Shown here: positions 17,959 to 26,486 of the stretch, in pieces
Layout of the letters: every line of letters begins with the position of its first letter
Numbering within the stretch: position 1 is the stretch's first letter
From: an uncultured Mycoplasmatota bacterium
GTDB taxonomy: Bacteria; Bacillota_I; Bacilli_A; RF39; UBA660
Reading direction: 5' to 3'
Length of the DNA: 64,000 nt
NCBI GenBank assembly: GCA_900546715.1
Contig: UREA01000003.1
Location: 19,016 to 83,015 of the forward strand
Position numbers and translations under genes: made by a program
The notes under the pieces: generated by a model
The model's database searches: none
Told to the model about the DNA's origin: nothing
What the model saw: the letters and a program-made list of their open reading frames with translations, nothing else

Positions 17959-18860
17959 TTAATTCCATTTTCTTTATGAGCTCGAGGATGATGATTATAA
18001 TCTTCCTCGATTTTTTTATTGCTCAAATGACTATATATTTCCGTTGTAACTAAATTCTCATGTCCTAATAATTCTTGAATAACTCTTAAATCTGCACCAT
18101 TATTAAGTAAGTGCGTTGCAAAAGAATGCCTTAAAGTATGTGGTGAAATATCTTTATTTATATGAGCTTCCTGAGCTAACTTCTTAAGTATCTTAAAAAA
18201 TCCTTGTCTACTTATTTTATTACCGTCTTTATTTATAAATACATAATTACTGGTTTTAGTTTTTAGTAAAAACCTCCGATATTCATTTATGTATAAAGTT
18301 AAAAATTTTATTGCGGTATCACCAAGTGGCACAATTCTTGTCTTTTTGCCTTTGCCAAGTACTCTTATAATACATTCATCAAAATCTATTTGATTGAGCT
18401 CTAAATTGGTAAGTTCACTTATTCTAATTCCTGTTGCATATAATACTTCAAGCATTGCTTTATTACGATAATCAACTGGTTTAATAAGTCTTATATCAAG
18501 TAGTTTATCTATCTCTTCATCAGTTAAATAATTAGGCAGTTTCTTCTCAAGCTTTGGAGCTTTAATACTATCACAAGGATTACTATTAATCTTTTTATTA
18601 AAGATCATATAATTATAAAATGAATTAAAAACCGACAAATAATGAGCTTTAGTTTTAGTACTGGCCTCTACATTTAATAAAAAATTTCTTATATCATCAC
18701 TATTTAAACTTAAGGCATCTTTCCTAGTCTGTTCTAATAACATTAATAAATTTTCTCCATAAGAATCTATAGTATTATCTGATAATCTTCTTTCATATTT
18801 TAAATATTCTAAATAATATACAACATTTTCATCTTTAATATTTTCAATTATATTTTTCAT
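17955..18860 (-). CDS. xerD: XerC/XerD-type tyrosine recombinase
   Basis: A 301-residue recombinase. The N-terminal SAM-like core-binding domain is at about 1-90, the catalytic domain after it. The catalytic residues are visible: ATGIRISELTNL (Arg), GKGKKTRIVPLG (Lys), SPHTLRHSFATHLL (His, Arg), LLGHENLVTTEIYSH (His, Tyr). The HHPRA ending is typical of XerD/XerC chromosome-dimer recombinases rather than phage integrases. No attachment site was seen nearby. XerC versus XerD is not certain. Confidence 0.85.
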   Translation of the reverse strand: MKNIIENIKDENVVYYLEYLKYERRLSDNTIDSYGENLLMLLEQTRKDALSLNSDDIRNFLLNVEASTKTKAHYLSVFNSFYNYMIFNKKINSNPCDSIKAPKLEKKLPNYLTDEEIDKLLDIRLIKPVDYRNKAMLEVLYATGIRISELTNLELNQIDFDECIIRVLGKGKKTRIVPLGDTAIKFLTLYINEYRRFLLKTKTSNYVFINKDGNKISRQGFFKILKKLAQEAHINKDISPHTLRHSFATHLLNNGADLRVIQELLGHENLVTTEIYSHLSNKKIEEDYNHHPRAHKENGIN

Positions 18861-18909
18861 ATTATCACAATATAATTATACATTATTTTTAAAAATTTTG
18901 CTATAACTA

Positions 18910-18938
18910 TTTACATATGGTAATTTCTTTGGTATAAT
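18910..18938 (+). promoter_or_regulatory. promoter of structured RNA copy 1
   Basis: TTTACA (18910-18915), 17-base spacer, TATAAT (18933-18938). The second RNA copy has the same boxes, the same spacing and a similar spacer (ATGGTAATT). Confidence 0.8.
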
Positions 18939-18944
18939 TTAATC

Positions 18945-19084
18945 ACTGGTGGATATAATATATATGTAGATATTATATCTACTACGGGACTGATAACCCT
19001 AGTCTTTACTAGTTTGGTTTGAGGTCCTGACCCGTGTTGGCACATGTGAGCCGCTGTAAAAAGCAACAGTTAAGTTGCTTTTTT
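18945..19084 (+). ncRNA. DUF3800-associated structured RNA, copy 1
   Basis: About 140 nt with its own promoter and terminator. The elements in order are as follows. A long AT hairpin (GTGGATATAATAT / ATATTATATCTAC) comes first. Next is a compound stem CGGGAC / GTCCTG enclosing AACC / GGTT and the tetraloop hairpin CTAGT-CTTT-ACTAG, with TGAT and TGAG on the two sides of the internal loop. Then come a GGC / GCC hairpin and the terminator GCAAC / GTTGC plus T-run. The core is nearly identical to the copy at 19927, and the outer stem shows a compensating change between them. Rfam lists several DUF3800 RNA motifs found beside such genes; which one this is, if any, needs a covariance search. Confidence 0.75.
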
Positions 19085-19089
19085 ACATG

Positions 19090-19760
19090 TTATAATCTCT
19101 TGTTTTCTAAATCATTCAGCATTTTTCTTATTTCAGGTATTTCAAAAAAAACAGTTTCATTTTTAGAAAATGGGATTTTTCTTTTGAATTTGTAATCAAA
19201 TTTATCTATAAAAGTAAGCATATCAGCAATTTGAAAAAGTCTTTCTTGAACTTTATCAAATTCAACTATATGTTCATAATTATTTAAAGTAGAAAAAACA
19301 TTGTCAATAATATTGCCTAATATCTTTTGCCCATTATCATAATATACTATAATGTTTTTAAACTTATTTAAGTATTTATGGTGTTTAATAATAAGTTTGT
19401 TTAACTCCATAGCTATTTGTTGTTTTAATATTTTGTCATTATTAGTATATTTCTTATTAATAATTACCGAACATATTTTTATAGGCAATTTTCGGGTAAA
19501 ATGATGTAATGATCTATATATATTTTTTTTCTTGTTATAATATCAAAATTTTTATAATCGCCTTTATGTCTTACCAAATCTCCCATATGTATCATATTAG
19601 TATAACCAATAGATTTTAGTCTGTTTTCAAAATCATGCAAAAAATTATCTATGTTAATACTTGTATCATAAAATACCATAGATACTACATATAATTCAGA
19701 AGAACCCTGTTCAAAACCAAATTCTCCACTTTCATCAATATAAATTTTTAGTTTTTTCAT
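19090..19760 (-). pseudogene. DUF3800-domain protein, frameshifted
   Basis: ATG 19760 with GGAGATC upstream. The N-terminal frame has the family start KIYIDESGEFGF and SELYVVSMVFYD and runs out at LPENCL. The other half, in a different frame, reads LHHFTRKLPIKICSVIINKK, then VYYDNGQK and the signature EFDKVQERLFQIADMLTFI. A single small indel near 19510 joins them. DUF3800 proteins have an RNase H-like acidic set and often accompany mobile or RNA elements. Both flanks carry the paralogous structured RNAs. Confidence 0.85.
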
Positions 19761-19891
19761 AAGCTGATCTCCAAAATCAACCTTCCCCACATATCTCTAA
19801 AAGTTTCTTTCTCTAAACAACATTATATAATATTTTTTTTGAGTTTGCAAATAGAAAAAATACCATTTAGAAAATTTTTAAAACAAAATTA

Positions 19892-19920
19892 TTTACAAAT
19901 GGTAATTGTTCTAGTATAAT
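19892..19920 (+). promoter_or_regulatory. promoter of structured RNA copy 2
   Basis: TTTACA (19892-19897), 17-base spacer, TATAAT (19915-19920). Confidence 0.8.
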
Positions 19921-19926
19921 TTAATT

Positions 19927-20046
19927 ACTGGTAGATTAAATCAACTCCGGGACTAATAACCCTAGTCTTTACTAGTATTGGTTTGAGGTTCCGACTTCTG
20001 TAGGCATTAAATGCTACTTTAAAAGGCAACCGTTTGGTTGCTTTTT
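19927..20046 (+). ncRNA. DUF3800-associated structured RNA, copy 2
   Basis: About 120 nt, paralog of the RNA at 18945. The core from CGGGACT through CTAGTCTTTACTAGT to TTGGTTTGAGG is nearly unchanged. The outer stem is CGGGAC / GTTCCG where copy 1 has CGGGAC / GTCCTG, both fully pairable. The 5' hairpin is much shorter than in copy 1. A TAG-GCAT / ATGC-TA hairpin follows, then the terminator GCAACC / GGTTGC with five T. The 360 bases between 19760 and 20122 hold only this RNA and its promoter. Confidence 0.75.
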
Positions 20047-20121
20047 GAATTGTAATTTTGTAAAATCACTATAAAACTCTGTTTTTTTTACTAAATCATG
20101 GTATAATTTAATAGTGATGTT

Positions 20122-21321
20122 ATGGAAATTTTAGCAGATATATTAAGACCTAAAAAACTAGATGATGTTGTAGGTCAAACTCATTTAGTTGGTGATAATA
20201 AAATTATTAGTAATCTTGTTAAAAACAAGAAAATTTTTTCAATGATTTTCTATGGTAAACCAGGGATTGGTAAAACTAGCCTAGCGGTAGCTATAGTTAG
20301 TGAACTCGGCATTAGATATAAAATGCTTAATGCAACAGTAAATAATAAAGCTGATTTTGATGTATCTATAGAAGAAGCAAAAATGTATGGCGAATTAGTT
20401 TTAATAGTAGATGAAATTCATCGAATGAACAAAGATAAACAAGATTTACTTTTGCCTTACATTGAAAATGGAACAATTATTTTAATTGGCATAACTACAT
20501 CTAATCCATATCATAAAATTAATCCCGCAATTCGGAGTAGATGCCAAATATTTGAGCTTCATGAACTTACTACAGATGATATAATTATAGGATTAAATAA
20601 AGGTGCAAAAAAATTAGAAAATATTAAAATAGATAAGAAAACATTAGAATATATTGCAACTCTTGCTAGCGGTGATTTAAGATATGCTCTAAATTTATTA
20701 GAAATGGCTTATTACTCTACAAGTGATGGTGAGGTTTCTGTAGAAACGATTAAAACGATCAATTCCAAACCAGTATTTTTTCATGATAAAAATGAAGATG
20801 GCCATTATGATGTTTTAAGTGCTTTGCAAAAATCAATCCGTGGTAGTGATGTTGATGCATCTCTTCACTATCTTGCCAGATTAATTGTAGCAGAAGACTT
20901 AGATAGTATTTACCGGCGTCTTTCTGTAATTGCTTATGAAGATATTGGTATGGCTAATCCGGGGATTGGTCCAAGGCTTATGGCAGCAATTTCGGCTTCA
21001 GAATTAGTAGGACTTCCTGAAGCAAGAATTCCTTTAGGACAAATAGTAACTGAAATGGCCCTATCTCCTAAAAGTAATAGTTCGCACCTAGCTTTAGATG
21101 AGGCCTTAAATGATATTTATAAAGGAAATACTGGCAATGTTCCGGGTCATATTAAAACAAATTCTAAAGATTATTTATATCCCCATAATTATCCTAATTC
21201 TTGGGTTAAACAACAGTATTTGCCAGATAACTTAAGAACTCGAAAATATTATCAACCAAAAAATAATAAAATAGAAAATAATTTAAATAAATTACATGAA
21301 GAAATGAAGGAGGAAAAATGA
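20122..21321 (+). CDS. rarA: replication-associated recombination protein A (MgsA/RarA AAA ATPase)
   Basis: A 399-residue clamp-loader-like ATPase acting at stalled replication forks. It opens LADILRPKKLDDVVGQTHL, has the Walker A FYGKPGIGKTSLA, the Walker B LIVDEIHRM, a sensor at IGITTSNP and the arginine finger IRSRCQIF. The C-terminal part (YEDIGMANP and YPHNYPNSWVKQQYLP) is specific to RarA. TATAAT at 20102-20107 implies a leader of about eight bases with GTGAT as the ribosome signal. It overlaps gpsA by four bases (ATGA). Confidence 0.96.
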   Translation: MEILADILRPKKLDDVVGQTHLVGDNKIISNLVKNKKIFSMIFYGKPGIGKTSLAVAIVSELGIRYKMLNATVNNKADFDVSIEEAKMYGELVLIVDEIHRMNKDKQDLLLPYIENGTIILIGITTSNPYHKINPAIRSRCQIFELHELTTDDIIIGLNKGAKKLENIKIDKKTLEYIATLASGDLRYALNLLEMAYYSTSDGEVSVETIKTINSKPVFFHDKNEDGHYDVLSALQKSIRGSDVDASLHYLARLIVAEDLDSIYRRLSVIAYEDIGMANPGIGPRLMAAISASELVGLPEARIPLGQIVTEMALSPKSNSSHLALDEALNDIYKGNTGNVPGHIKTNSKDYLYPHNYPNSWVKQQYLPDNLRTRKYYQPKNNKIENNLNKLHEEMKEEK

Positions 21322-22292
21322 AAATTAGTGTAATTGGCACAGGGGCTTATGGTTTAGCTATTGCCTTATCTTTAGCTAAAAATGGTAATGAAATAATGAT
21401 GTGGACAGAAAATCCTAATAAAGAATTGGAATTTAAAGAAACAGGCAAACTAGCATCAATTTTACCAAATGATATACCATATAATATTAAAATATCTTCA
21501 TCTTTTGAAGAAGTGCTTAAAAATACTAAATTAATTTATATTGTAACAACTAGTAAATATATTGCTAGTGTTTGTGATGGAATACTTCCCTTTTATAAAA
21601 CAAGTATTCCGGTATGTATTGCTGCCAAAGGATTAGAAGAAAGTTCTCTAGATTTACTTTCCAACATCGTCCAAAAAAAACTTAAAACAAAAAACATTGC
21701 AGTAATTTCTGGACCAACATTTGCAATTGATATGGCCAATAATGAACCAGTTGCTCTCGCTTTAGCTGCAAATAATGCTAGAACTAAAAATTTAGTTTTA
21801 CAAACTCTCCCTGGAGATACATTAAAACTTCGTCATACTAATGACCTAATAGGCATTCAATTATGTGGATCAGTCAAAAACATTATTGCTATTGCATCAG
21901 GCATTTTAGAAGGCTTAGGTTATAGTGATTCTTCAAGAAGTTTTTTAATAAATGAATCATTACATGATATTAAACATATTATCAAATACTTAGGAGGTAA
22001 TCCTAAAACTATCTTATCTTTTGCAGGTATTGGAGATTTAATGCTTACTTGTTCTAGTAAAAAAAGTCGAAATTTTTCTTTTGGTTATGTTATAGGTAGT
22101 ACTAAAAACAAAGAAAACATTGAAGAGTATTTAACGAATAACACTGTTGAAGGTTATTATACCCTAGAAACCGTTTATAACCTGTTAAAGAGGAAAAAGA
22201 TTAATATTGAATTAATCAATGTTATATATGACATTGTCTACAAGTTTGATAATCCCGAAATACTTGCTAAATTTCTTATAACAAAAGAATAG
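21318..22292 (+). CDS. gpsA: glycerol-3-phosphate dehydrogenase [NAD(P)+]
   Basis: Makes sn-glycerol 3-phosphate for membrane lipids. A 324-residue protein with the N-terminal dinucleotide fold VIGTGAYGLAIALSLAKNG, the AAKGLEE and SGPTFA motifs, the catalytic Lys in CGSVKNIIAIASGILEGL, and GIGDLMLTC. The start codon overlaps the rarA stop; AAGGAGG lies five bases upstream inside rarA, so translation is coupled. Confidence 0.97.
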   Translation: MKISVIGTGAYGLAIALSLAKNGNEIMMWTENPNKELEFKETGKLASILPNDIPYNIKISSSFEEVLKNTKLIYIVTTSKYIASVCDGILPFYKTSIPVCIAAKGLEESSLDLLSNIVQKKLKTKNIAVISGPTFAIDMANNEPVALALAANNARTKNLVLQTLPGDTLKLRHTNDLIGIQLCGSVKNIIAIASGILEGLGYSDSSRSFLINESLHDIKHIIKYLGGNPKTILSFAGIGDLMLTCSSKKSRNFSFGYVIGSTKNKENIEEYLTNNTVEGYYTLETVYNLLKRKKINIELINVIYDIVYKFDNPEILAKFLITKE

Positions 22293-22314
22293 CCATTAAG
22301 CTATTCTTCTTTTA
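22285..22314. terminator. bidirectional terminator between gpsA and tcdA
   Basis: AAGAATAGC / GCTATTCTT stem with T-runs available in both directions. It overlaps the ends of both convergent genes. Confidence 0.8.
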
Positions 22315-22972
22315 TAATATCATTAATTACATAATATGCTAAGTATAAACCTGCAACAGCTGGTGGAAATATACTTGATGCCACAATCCTATCATTATTA
22401 AGAGGCATATCACTAGCATAAACAACAGGTATATCTAAATCAATTTCTTCTTTTCTTAGCATTCCTCTTAATTTCTTAGCTAAAGCATCGTTTTGAGTAT
22501 TCTCTAAAGTTGTAATAACTACACCAGTTGGATCTAATCTTTTACCAGTACCTAGGGCACTAATAATTTTAACATTATTTTCTTTAGCATATTTAATCAA
22601 GGATACTTTAGCATCTAAATCATCACAAGCATCAATAATATAATCGGAATATACTAAATCCTTAACATTATCTTTAGTTACTCCTTCACTAATCCCTTTT
22701 ATTTTTATTTCCGGATTAATACTCTTCATTCTTTTTATAGCTTCTTTAACTTTATAATGTCCAATATTATTAGTATTACTAATTATTTGTCTATTTAAAT
22801 TACTTAAGACAAATTTATCATTATCATAAATAGTAATATTATTAATACCACTTCTAACCAAAGCTTCTAAAGCTATACCACCAACTCCACCTACTCCAAC
22901 TAAAATAACTTTAGTCTTATTAATCTTTTTTACATTTTCTTCACCAATTAAACTAATTAATCTCTCATCCAT
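22301..22972 (-). CDS. tcdA: tRNA threonylcarbamoyladenosine dehydratase TcdA (E1/ThiF fold)
   Basis: Converts t6A to cyclic t6A at position 37 of tRNAs reading ANN codons. A 223-residue protein: nucleotide-binding VILVGVGGVGGIALEALVRSG, the DNDKFVLSNLNRQ motif of E1-like enzymes, YIIDACDD and the C-terminal SSIFPPAVAGLYLAYYVI typical of TcdA. The catalytic cysteine of ubiquitin-activating relatives is absent, as usual in TcdA. It lies beside a probable 6S RNA and near rarA, an arrangement I recall from Bacillus (yrvM-yrvN). Confidence 0.93.
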   Translation of the reverse strand: MDERLISLIGEENVKKINKTKVILVGVGGVGGIALEALVRSGINNITIYDNDKFVLSNLNRQIISNTNNIGHYKVKEAIKRMKSINPEIKIKGISEGVTKDNVKDLVYSDYIIDACDDLDAKVSLIKYAKENNVKIISALGTGKRLDPTGVVITTLENTQNDALAKKLRGMLRKEEIDLDIPVVYASDMPLNNDRIVASSIFPPAVAGLYLAYYVINDIIKEE

Positions 22973-22994
22973 ACAAACTCACTTTCCAAAATAA

Positions 22995-23165
22995 AACCTA
23001 GAAGGTAGCTGCGTAGATAAAAACCCGCTCTCAGCAGGTGGGCATCACATGACCTACTTTAGGATCCTTATGCACTTAATGGATAAGTCTTCTACACCAT
23101 AGATCAATTAGATTCCCGTATATCATATTTAGTCGGTTTTATAATGACAGGCTACCTTACTAGGT
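22995..23165 (-). ncRNA. ssrS: 6S RNA (putative)
   Basis: A gene-free region of about 170 nt whose ends form a long closing stem: CCTAG-AAGGTAGC (5' end, 23151-23164) with GCTACCTT-TAGG (3' end, 22997-23009). The interior is mostly double-stranded with a likely central bubble. Its own promoter is TTGCAA-17-TATAAT. Size, rod shape, promoter and the position upstream of tcdA (where Bacillus carries 6S-1 RNA) support the call. No consensus primary motif could be checked by eye. Confidence 0.65.
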
Positions 23166-23171
23166 AATTTA

Positions 23172-23200
23172 ATTATATCAAATTTATTATATCTTTGCAA
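23172..23200 (-). promoter_or_regulatory. promoter of the 6S-like RNA
   Basis: On the minus strand TTGCAA (23195-23200), 17-base spacer, TATAAT (23172-23177), with the expected start near 23165. Confidence 0.75.
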
Positions 23201-23227
23201 TAATTTTAAATTAAAAAGAAGCATAAT

Positions 23228-24037
23228 TTATGCTCCTTTTAAACTTAATAAACTTTCAATATCTACTATATCCATAGCAACATAATTATTCATAGCTTTT
23301 GTTACATTTGCAACCCAACTAGGTTTAGCAATTTTTACTCCAGCCTCATTATATGTTGGATTATATATTCTACCAATTGATTCAACAGTTATAAGACCTT
23401 TACCAAAATATCCTTCACTTAACAATTTGATATATGAATATATTCCGTATTCAATATTTTTATATCTGATTAATCCCCCACCAGACATACCACCAAAGAT
23501 ATTGTTTTTATTTAACATACTTTTAGCACTATATCCAGATTCAATTTCAGCAATTGCAGCAGCTATACTAAAATCTACATTACCATAATAATCACAGAAA
23601 TACTTAATTAAAGCAACCATATATTCTTTACTCGGATTACTTGTATTAAGTGAATTATCAAATAATTCTGGATTACTTTCTTCTAGAGAAATCAAATAAT
23701 TAAGTAATATATCATCTATATTCTCAGCATTAAGCAAATTAAGTTCTTTAAAATTTTCTTTTAATTTATCTATAAACACATTATTATCAATTTGAAACAT
23801 ATTACTCATAAAACTAATAGTTTCTTGATTTGTATTAAAGAAAATATTTAATATTTCTTCTTCACTTAATATTCTACTGGTCTCGGGAACCTCCGCATCG
23901 ACATTATAACTAATTGAATGAACAATCATTTCATCCTTATTTATATAATGATGCATTGTCAAACTAAATGTTAAAAGAACTGCCCCAATCGATAGTAAAA
24001 TTAATCCCTTTTTATTCTTTTTTATATATTCTTTCAT
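23228..24037 (-). CDS. membrane-anchored glucosaminidase/lysozyme-like protein
   Basis: 269 residues. One N-terminal membrane helix at about 11-30, a helical spacer, then a lysozyme-like domain from about residue 145: FSIAAAIAEIESGYSAKS (catalytic Glu in AEIES), NNIFGGMSGGG, YKNIEYGIYSYIKLLSEGYFG, SIGRIYNPTY and PSWVANVTKAM. These are the conserved blocks of the Glucosaminidase family (FlgJ/LytG type), which cut peptidoglycan glycan strands. Its own promoter lies at 24075-24103. Confidence 0.85.
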   Translation of the reverse strand: MKEYIKKNKKGLILLSIGAVLLTFSLTMHHYINKDEMIVHSISYNVDAEVPETSRILSEEEILNIFFNTNQETISFMSNMFQIDNNVFIDKLKENFKELNLLNAENIDDILLNYLISLEESNPELFDNSLNTSNPSKEYMVALIKYFCDYYGNVDFSIAAAIAEIESGYSAKSMLNKNNIFGGMSGGGLIRYKNIEYGIYSYIKLLSEGYFGKGLITVESIGRIYNPTYNEAGVKIAKPSWVANVTKAMNNYVAMDIVDIESLLSLKGA

Positions 24038-24074
24038 ATTATTATTATACTCTCCTTTTCAAAAGTATGCATCT

Positions 24075-24103
24075 ATTATAGCACATTTTGATAAAAAATG
24101 CAA
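24075..24103 (-). promoter_or_regulatory. sigma-A type promoter
   Basis: On the minus strand TTGCAT (24098-24103), 17-base spacer, TATAAT (24075-24080), upstream of the glucosaminidase gene. Confidence 0.75.
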
Positions 24104-24142
24104 ATCAGCACGAACAAACGTATCCTTTGCATCAAATAATTA

Positions 24143-24164
24143 GGGTCATATCGTAATATGACCC
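24143..24164. terminator. strong hairpin GGGTCATAT / ATATGACCC
   Basis: A perfect nine-base stem with a four-base loop just past the HerA stop codon. It serves as the terminator for the HerA operon, although the downstream T-run on that strand is weak. Confidence 0.6.
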
Positions 24165-24185
24165 GTTTTAATATTTTTATCTATT

Positions 24186-26018
24186 TTATGCCATAGTTAT
24201 ATCTGGTATATCACTAAGTGGTGTATTATCCCCTACTGGATTTGGTGTAACTGTGCTGCTCGCCTGTGGTTGTAATCTCCAGCAAGCGGATACATCACAG
24301 TTAGATGAATATGGCATTGGGTTTGGCATTTCCATTTTAACAATCATTGGTATTTTAAAGGCTCCACCAAAACAAACACAATTACCAGGTTGTAATACTT
24401 TTTGTTTATCTAGAATATCTGCTGAAATATTTGGAAGCATTTCGCCAATATATTTAATATCAAGTGGGTGAGTCATCTTAAATATCAAGAAATTATTACA
24501 CTGAGCAATAACTGTATCAGATATTTCTACTGGTCTTTGACTAATAATATCAAGAATTACCCCATATTTTCTTCCTTCTTTAGCAATACGATCAAAGATA
24601 TTATAACCAAGTAAGAATGTATCATTATCTTTTTGAATATATCTATGAGCTTCTTCTAAAAATAAATGGAAAGGTATTGTAGCTCTTTCACTTCTACCTT
24701 TAGAAAAATCAAATATCATTCTTGAAAATATCTTAACAAATACTTTAGCATATATATCATCAACATCTTCTAAATTAATATTTATTATTTGGGCTTTTCT
24801 AGCTCCATTGGCAACTAATGATGATATATAATTTGGTAGTGTTACATATTCACTACTAAAGAATCTATTTAATTTACTATTAATAATCGAATTTAGTCTA
24901 ACTTTCAAAATTGTGGCATCATCATGTAAGTTTTGATTATGTTGAAATCCTTCACTAATTAAAGTAAATTCTAGGGCTGCCGCAAAATCCTTCAGTGAAT
25001 ATGCGGCCTTCTCCGGTTCTTTAATTGAATCTAAGTCATCATTAATTTTACTTAAAATATAATTAGTAATTAGTACTGATTCTCCAAAATTACCATTAGA
25101 ATCTATTTCAAAACATTCACTTAAAGTTCTAGTATATCCAAGCCCCGGTATTACTGAATCAAAATTAAATTCTGGTGTATGACATACTTCAATTATTGTA
25201 AATATTTCATTTTTCTTGCTAGCTACTGTTTCATTTGAAAATAATACTGCAAGTAAAGCTTTAGCAATTAAATGATTTTTATATTGATTAGCTTCTTCAC
25301 TATTAGTTGAAAATATTTTAGCAAGTTTAATAGTATGTTCAATTATTGGTAGTTGGGCATGATCACTTGCTTGAAATAATAAGGCAAAATCATCTAATGT
25401 AAGTAGATTTACAGGAATACTTAATGGAATATCTGTATCATCTTGGGGATTCGTTGTAATAAATTTATAACAATAATTAGGATTTATTTCATTAAGTTTT
25501 CCAAAAGCATTTTTATATTCCCCAAATGAATCAAAGATAAATAAATTAGCATTATATTGGACATTAAACTTAGAATTAAAGATATTTTGAATAATTCTAG
25601 CCACCCCACAAGATTTACCAGAACCAGAGTTACCAAATATTGCTAAGTGATTAGAAAACAAATTATTAATATTTGGACATATCTTAAATCCTTTATAAAT
25701 AGCACTTTCTCCTAAAACAAAGCTTGATTCATCATAGGTACCAACAAGTTCCATTAATTCAGCTTGATTAATCATTCTTATTTTACTTGTTAAAAGCGGC
25801 TTTCTTAAAACCCCATTTACATACTTACCATTAATATATTCTCCTAAAAATCTTATTTTAATAACTTGACTACCAAGTTCAAATACTTCTCCAAGAATTC
25901 TTTGTTCTCCTTCTTCAAATATAACATTTAAATTCATTAAATCAGCAGCACTAGCTTCTGTATTTAAATTTTCTACATGAGCTTCACTATCACCAATATA
26001 AACTATTTTTCCAAACAT
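24186..26018 (-). CDS. HerA-like / DUF87 hexameric ATPase
   Basis: 610 residues. The N-terminal HAS-barrel-like part is at about 1-130 (GEVFELGSQVIKIRF). Then comes Walker A (IFGNSGSGKSCGVARI), the Walker B-like strand FIFDSFGEYKNAF, and a second acidic strand HLFLEEAHRYI with DRIAKEGRKYGVIL (arginine finger region) and ISQRPVEI. HerA ATPases translocate DNA, classically with the NurA nuclease, but no nurA is here. Instead two anchored proteins lie directly upstream in the operon. The C-terminus is Pro/Thr-rich. Confidence 0.85.
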   Translation of the reverse strand: MFGKIVYIGDSEAHVENLNTEASAADLMNLNVIFEEGEQRILGEVFELGSQVIKIRFLGEYINGKYVNGVLRKPLLTSKIRMINQAELMELVGTYDESSFVLGESAIYKGFKICPNINNLFSNHLAIFGNSGSGKSCGVARIIQNIFNSKFNVQYNANLFIFDSFGEYKNAFGKLNEINPNYCYKFITTNPQDDTDIPLSIPVNLLTLDDFALLFQASDHAQLPIIEHTIKLAKIFSTNSEEANQYKNHLIAKALLAVLFSNETVASKKNEIFTIIEVCHTPEFNFDSVIPGLGYTRTLSECFEIDSNGNFGESVLITNYILSKINDDLDSIKEPEKAAYSLKDFAAALEFTLISEGFQHNQNLHDDATILKVRLNSIINSKLNRFFSSEYVTLPNYISSLVANGARKAQIININLEDVDDIYAKVFVKIFSRMIFDFSKGRSERATIPFHLFLEEAHRYIQKDNDTFLLGYNIFDRIAKEGRKYGVILDIISQRPVEISDTVIAQCNNFLIFKMTHPLDIKYIGEMLPNISADILDKQKVLQPGNCVCFGGAFKIPMIVKMEMPNPMPYSSNCDVSACWRLQPQASSTVTPNPVGDNTPLSDIPDITMA

Positions 26019-26027
26019 AATATTCTC

Positions 26028-26486
26028 CTATTCTACAATAAATTCTCTATCTCCCATAATAAAATTTCCTAAAACTCCATCATCTATGGGTATAAAATAC
26101 ATAAGTATTTCATCACTATCTTCTATTACCTTATTTACATGATAAGTTAAATTAATCTGTGTATCCAACACTTCTACTTCAATTTCATCATAAAATTCTA
26201 ATGTATCATCATAATTAATAAAATCTACAATATAATCATTAGTATTTAAATCATTTGCAGTTAAGAAAACTAATTCATGAATATCATAATCTGCCAAAAA
26301 AGCTACATACTCTTCATATGTTTTAATCAATGTTGGATTATAATAAGTATTATCATCTTTTTTTATAACAATGCCTTCCACTACTTCTCTATAACTATTG
26401 CCTCTAGTACCTAAATAAATCCCTAAACAAGCGGCCCCTAAAACAATTATTATAGCAAGCGTCGTAATAAATAATCTTTGTCTCAT
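26028..26486 (-). CDS. single-pass membrane protein, 152 aa
   Basis: The ATG at 26486 has GGAGA upstream and overlaps the previous stop (ATGA). Residues 3-27 are a membrane helix (LFITTLAIIIVLGAACLGIY). The external part is acidic (YDIHELVFLTANDLNTNDY) and of beta character. I do not recognise it. Tight coupling with the HerA-like gene downstream and the anchored protein upstream suggests one functional unit. Confidence 0.65.
   Translation of the reverse strand: MRQRLFITTLAIIIVLGAACLGIYLGTRGNSYREVVEGIVIKKDDNTYYNPTLIKTYEEYVAFLADYDIHELVFLTANDLNTNDYIVDFINYDDTLEFYDEIEVEVLDTQINLTYHVNKVIEDSDEILMYFIPIDDGVLGNFIMGDREFIVE

Noticed and set aside
17955..18860. Integrase of a mobile element
   Set aside because: Ending and length fit chromosomal XerD, with no attachment repeats or phage genes around.
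24105..24125. SOS box ahead of the glucosaminidase gene
   Set aside because: CGAACAAACGTATC matches only one half of the LexA consensus.
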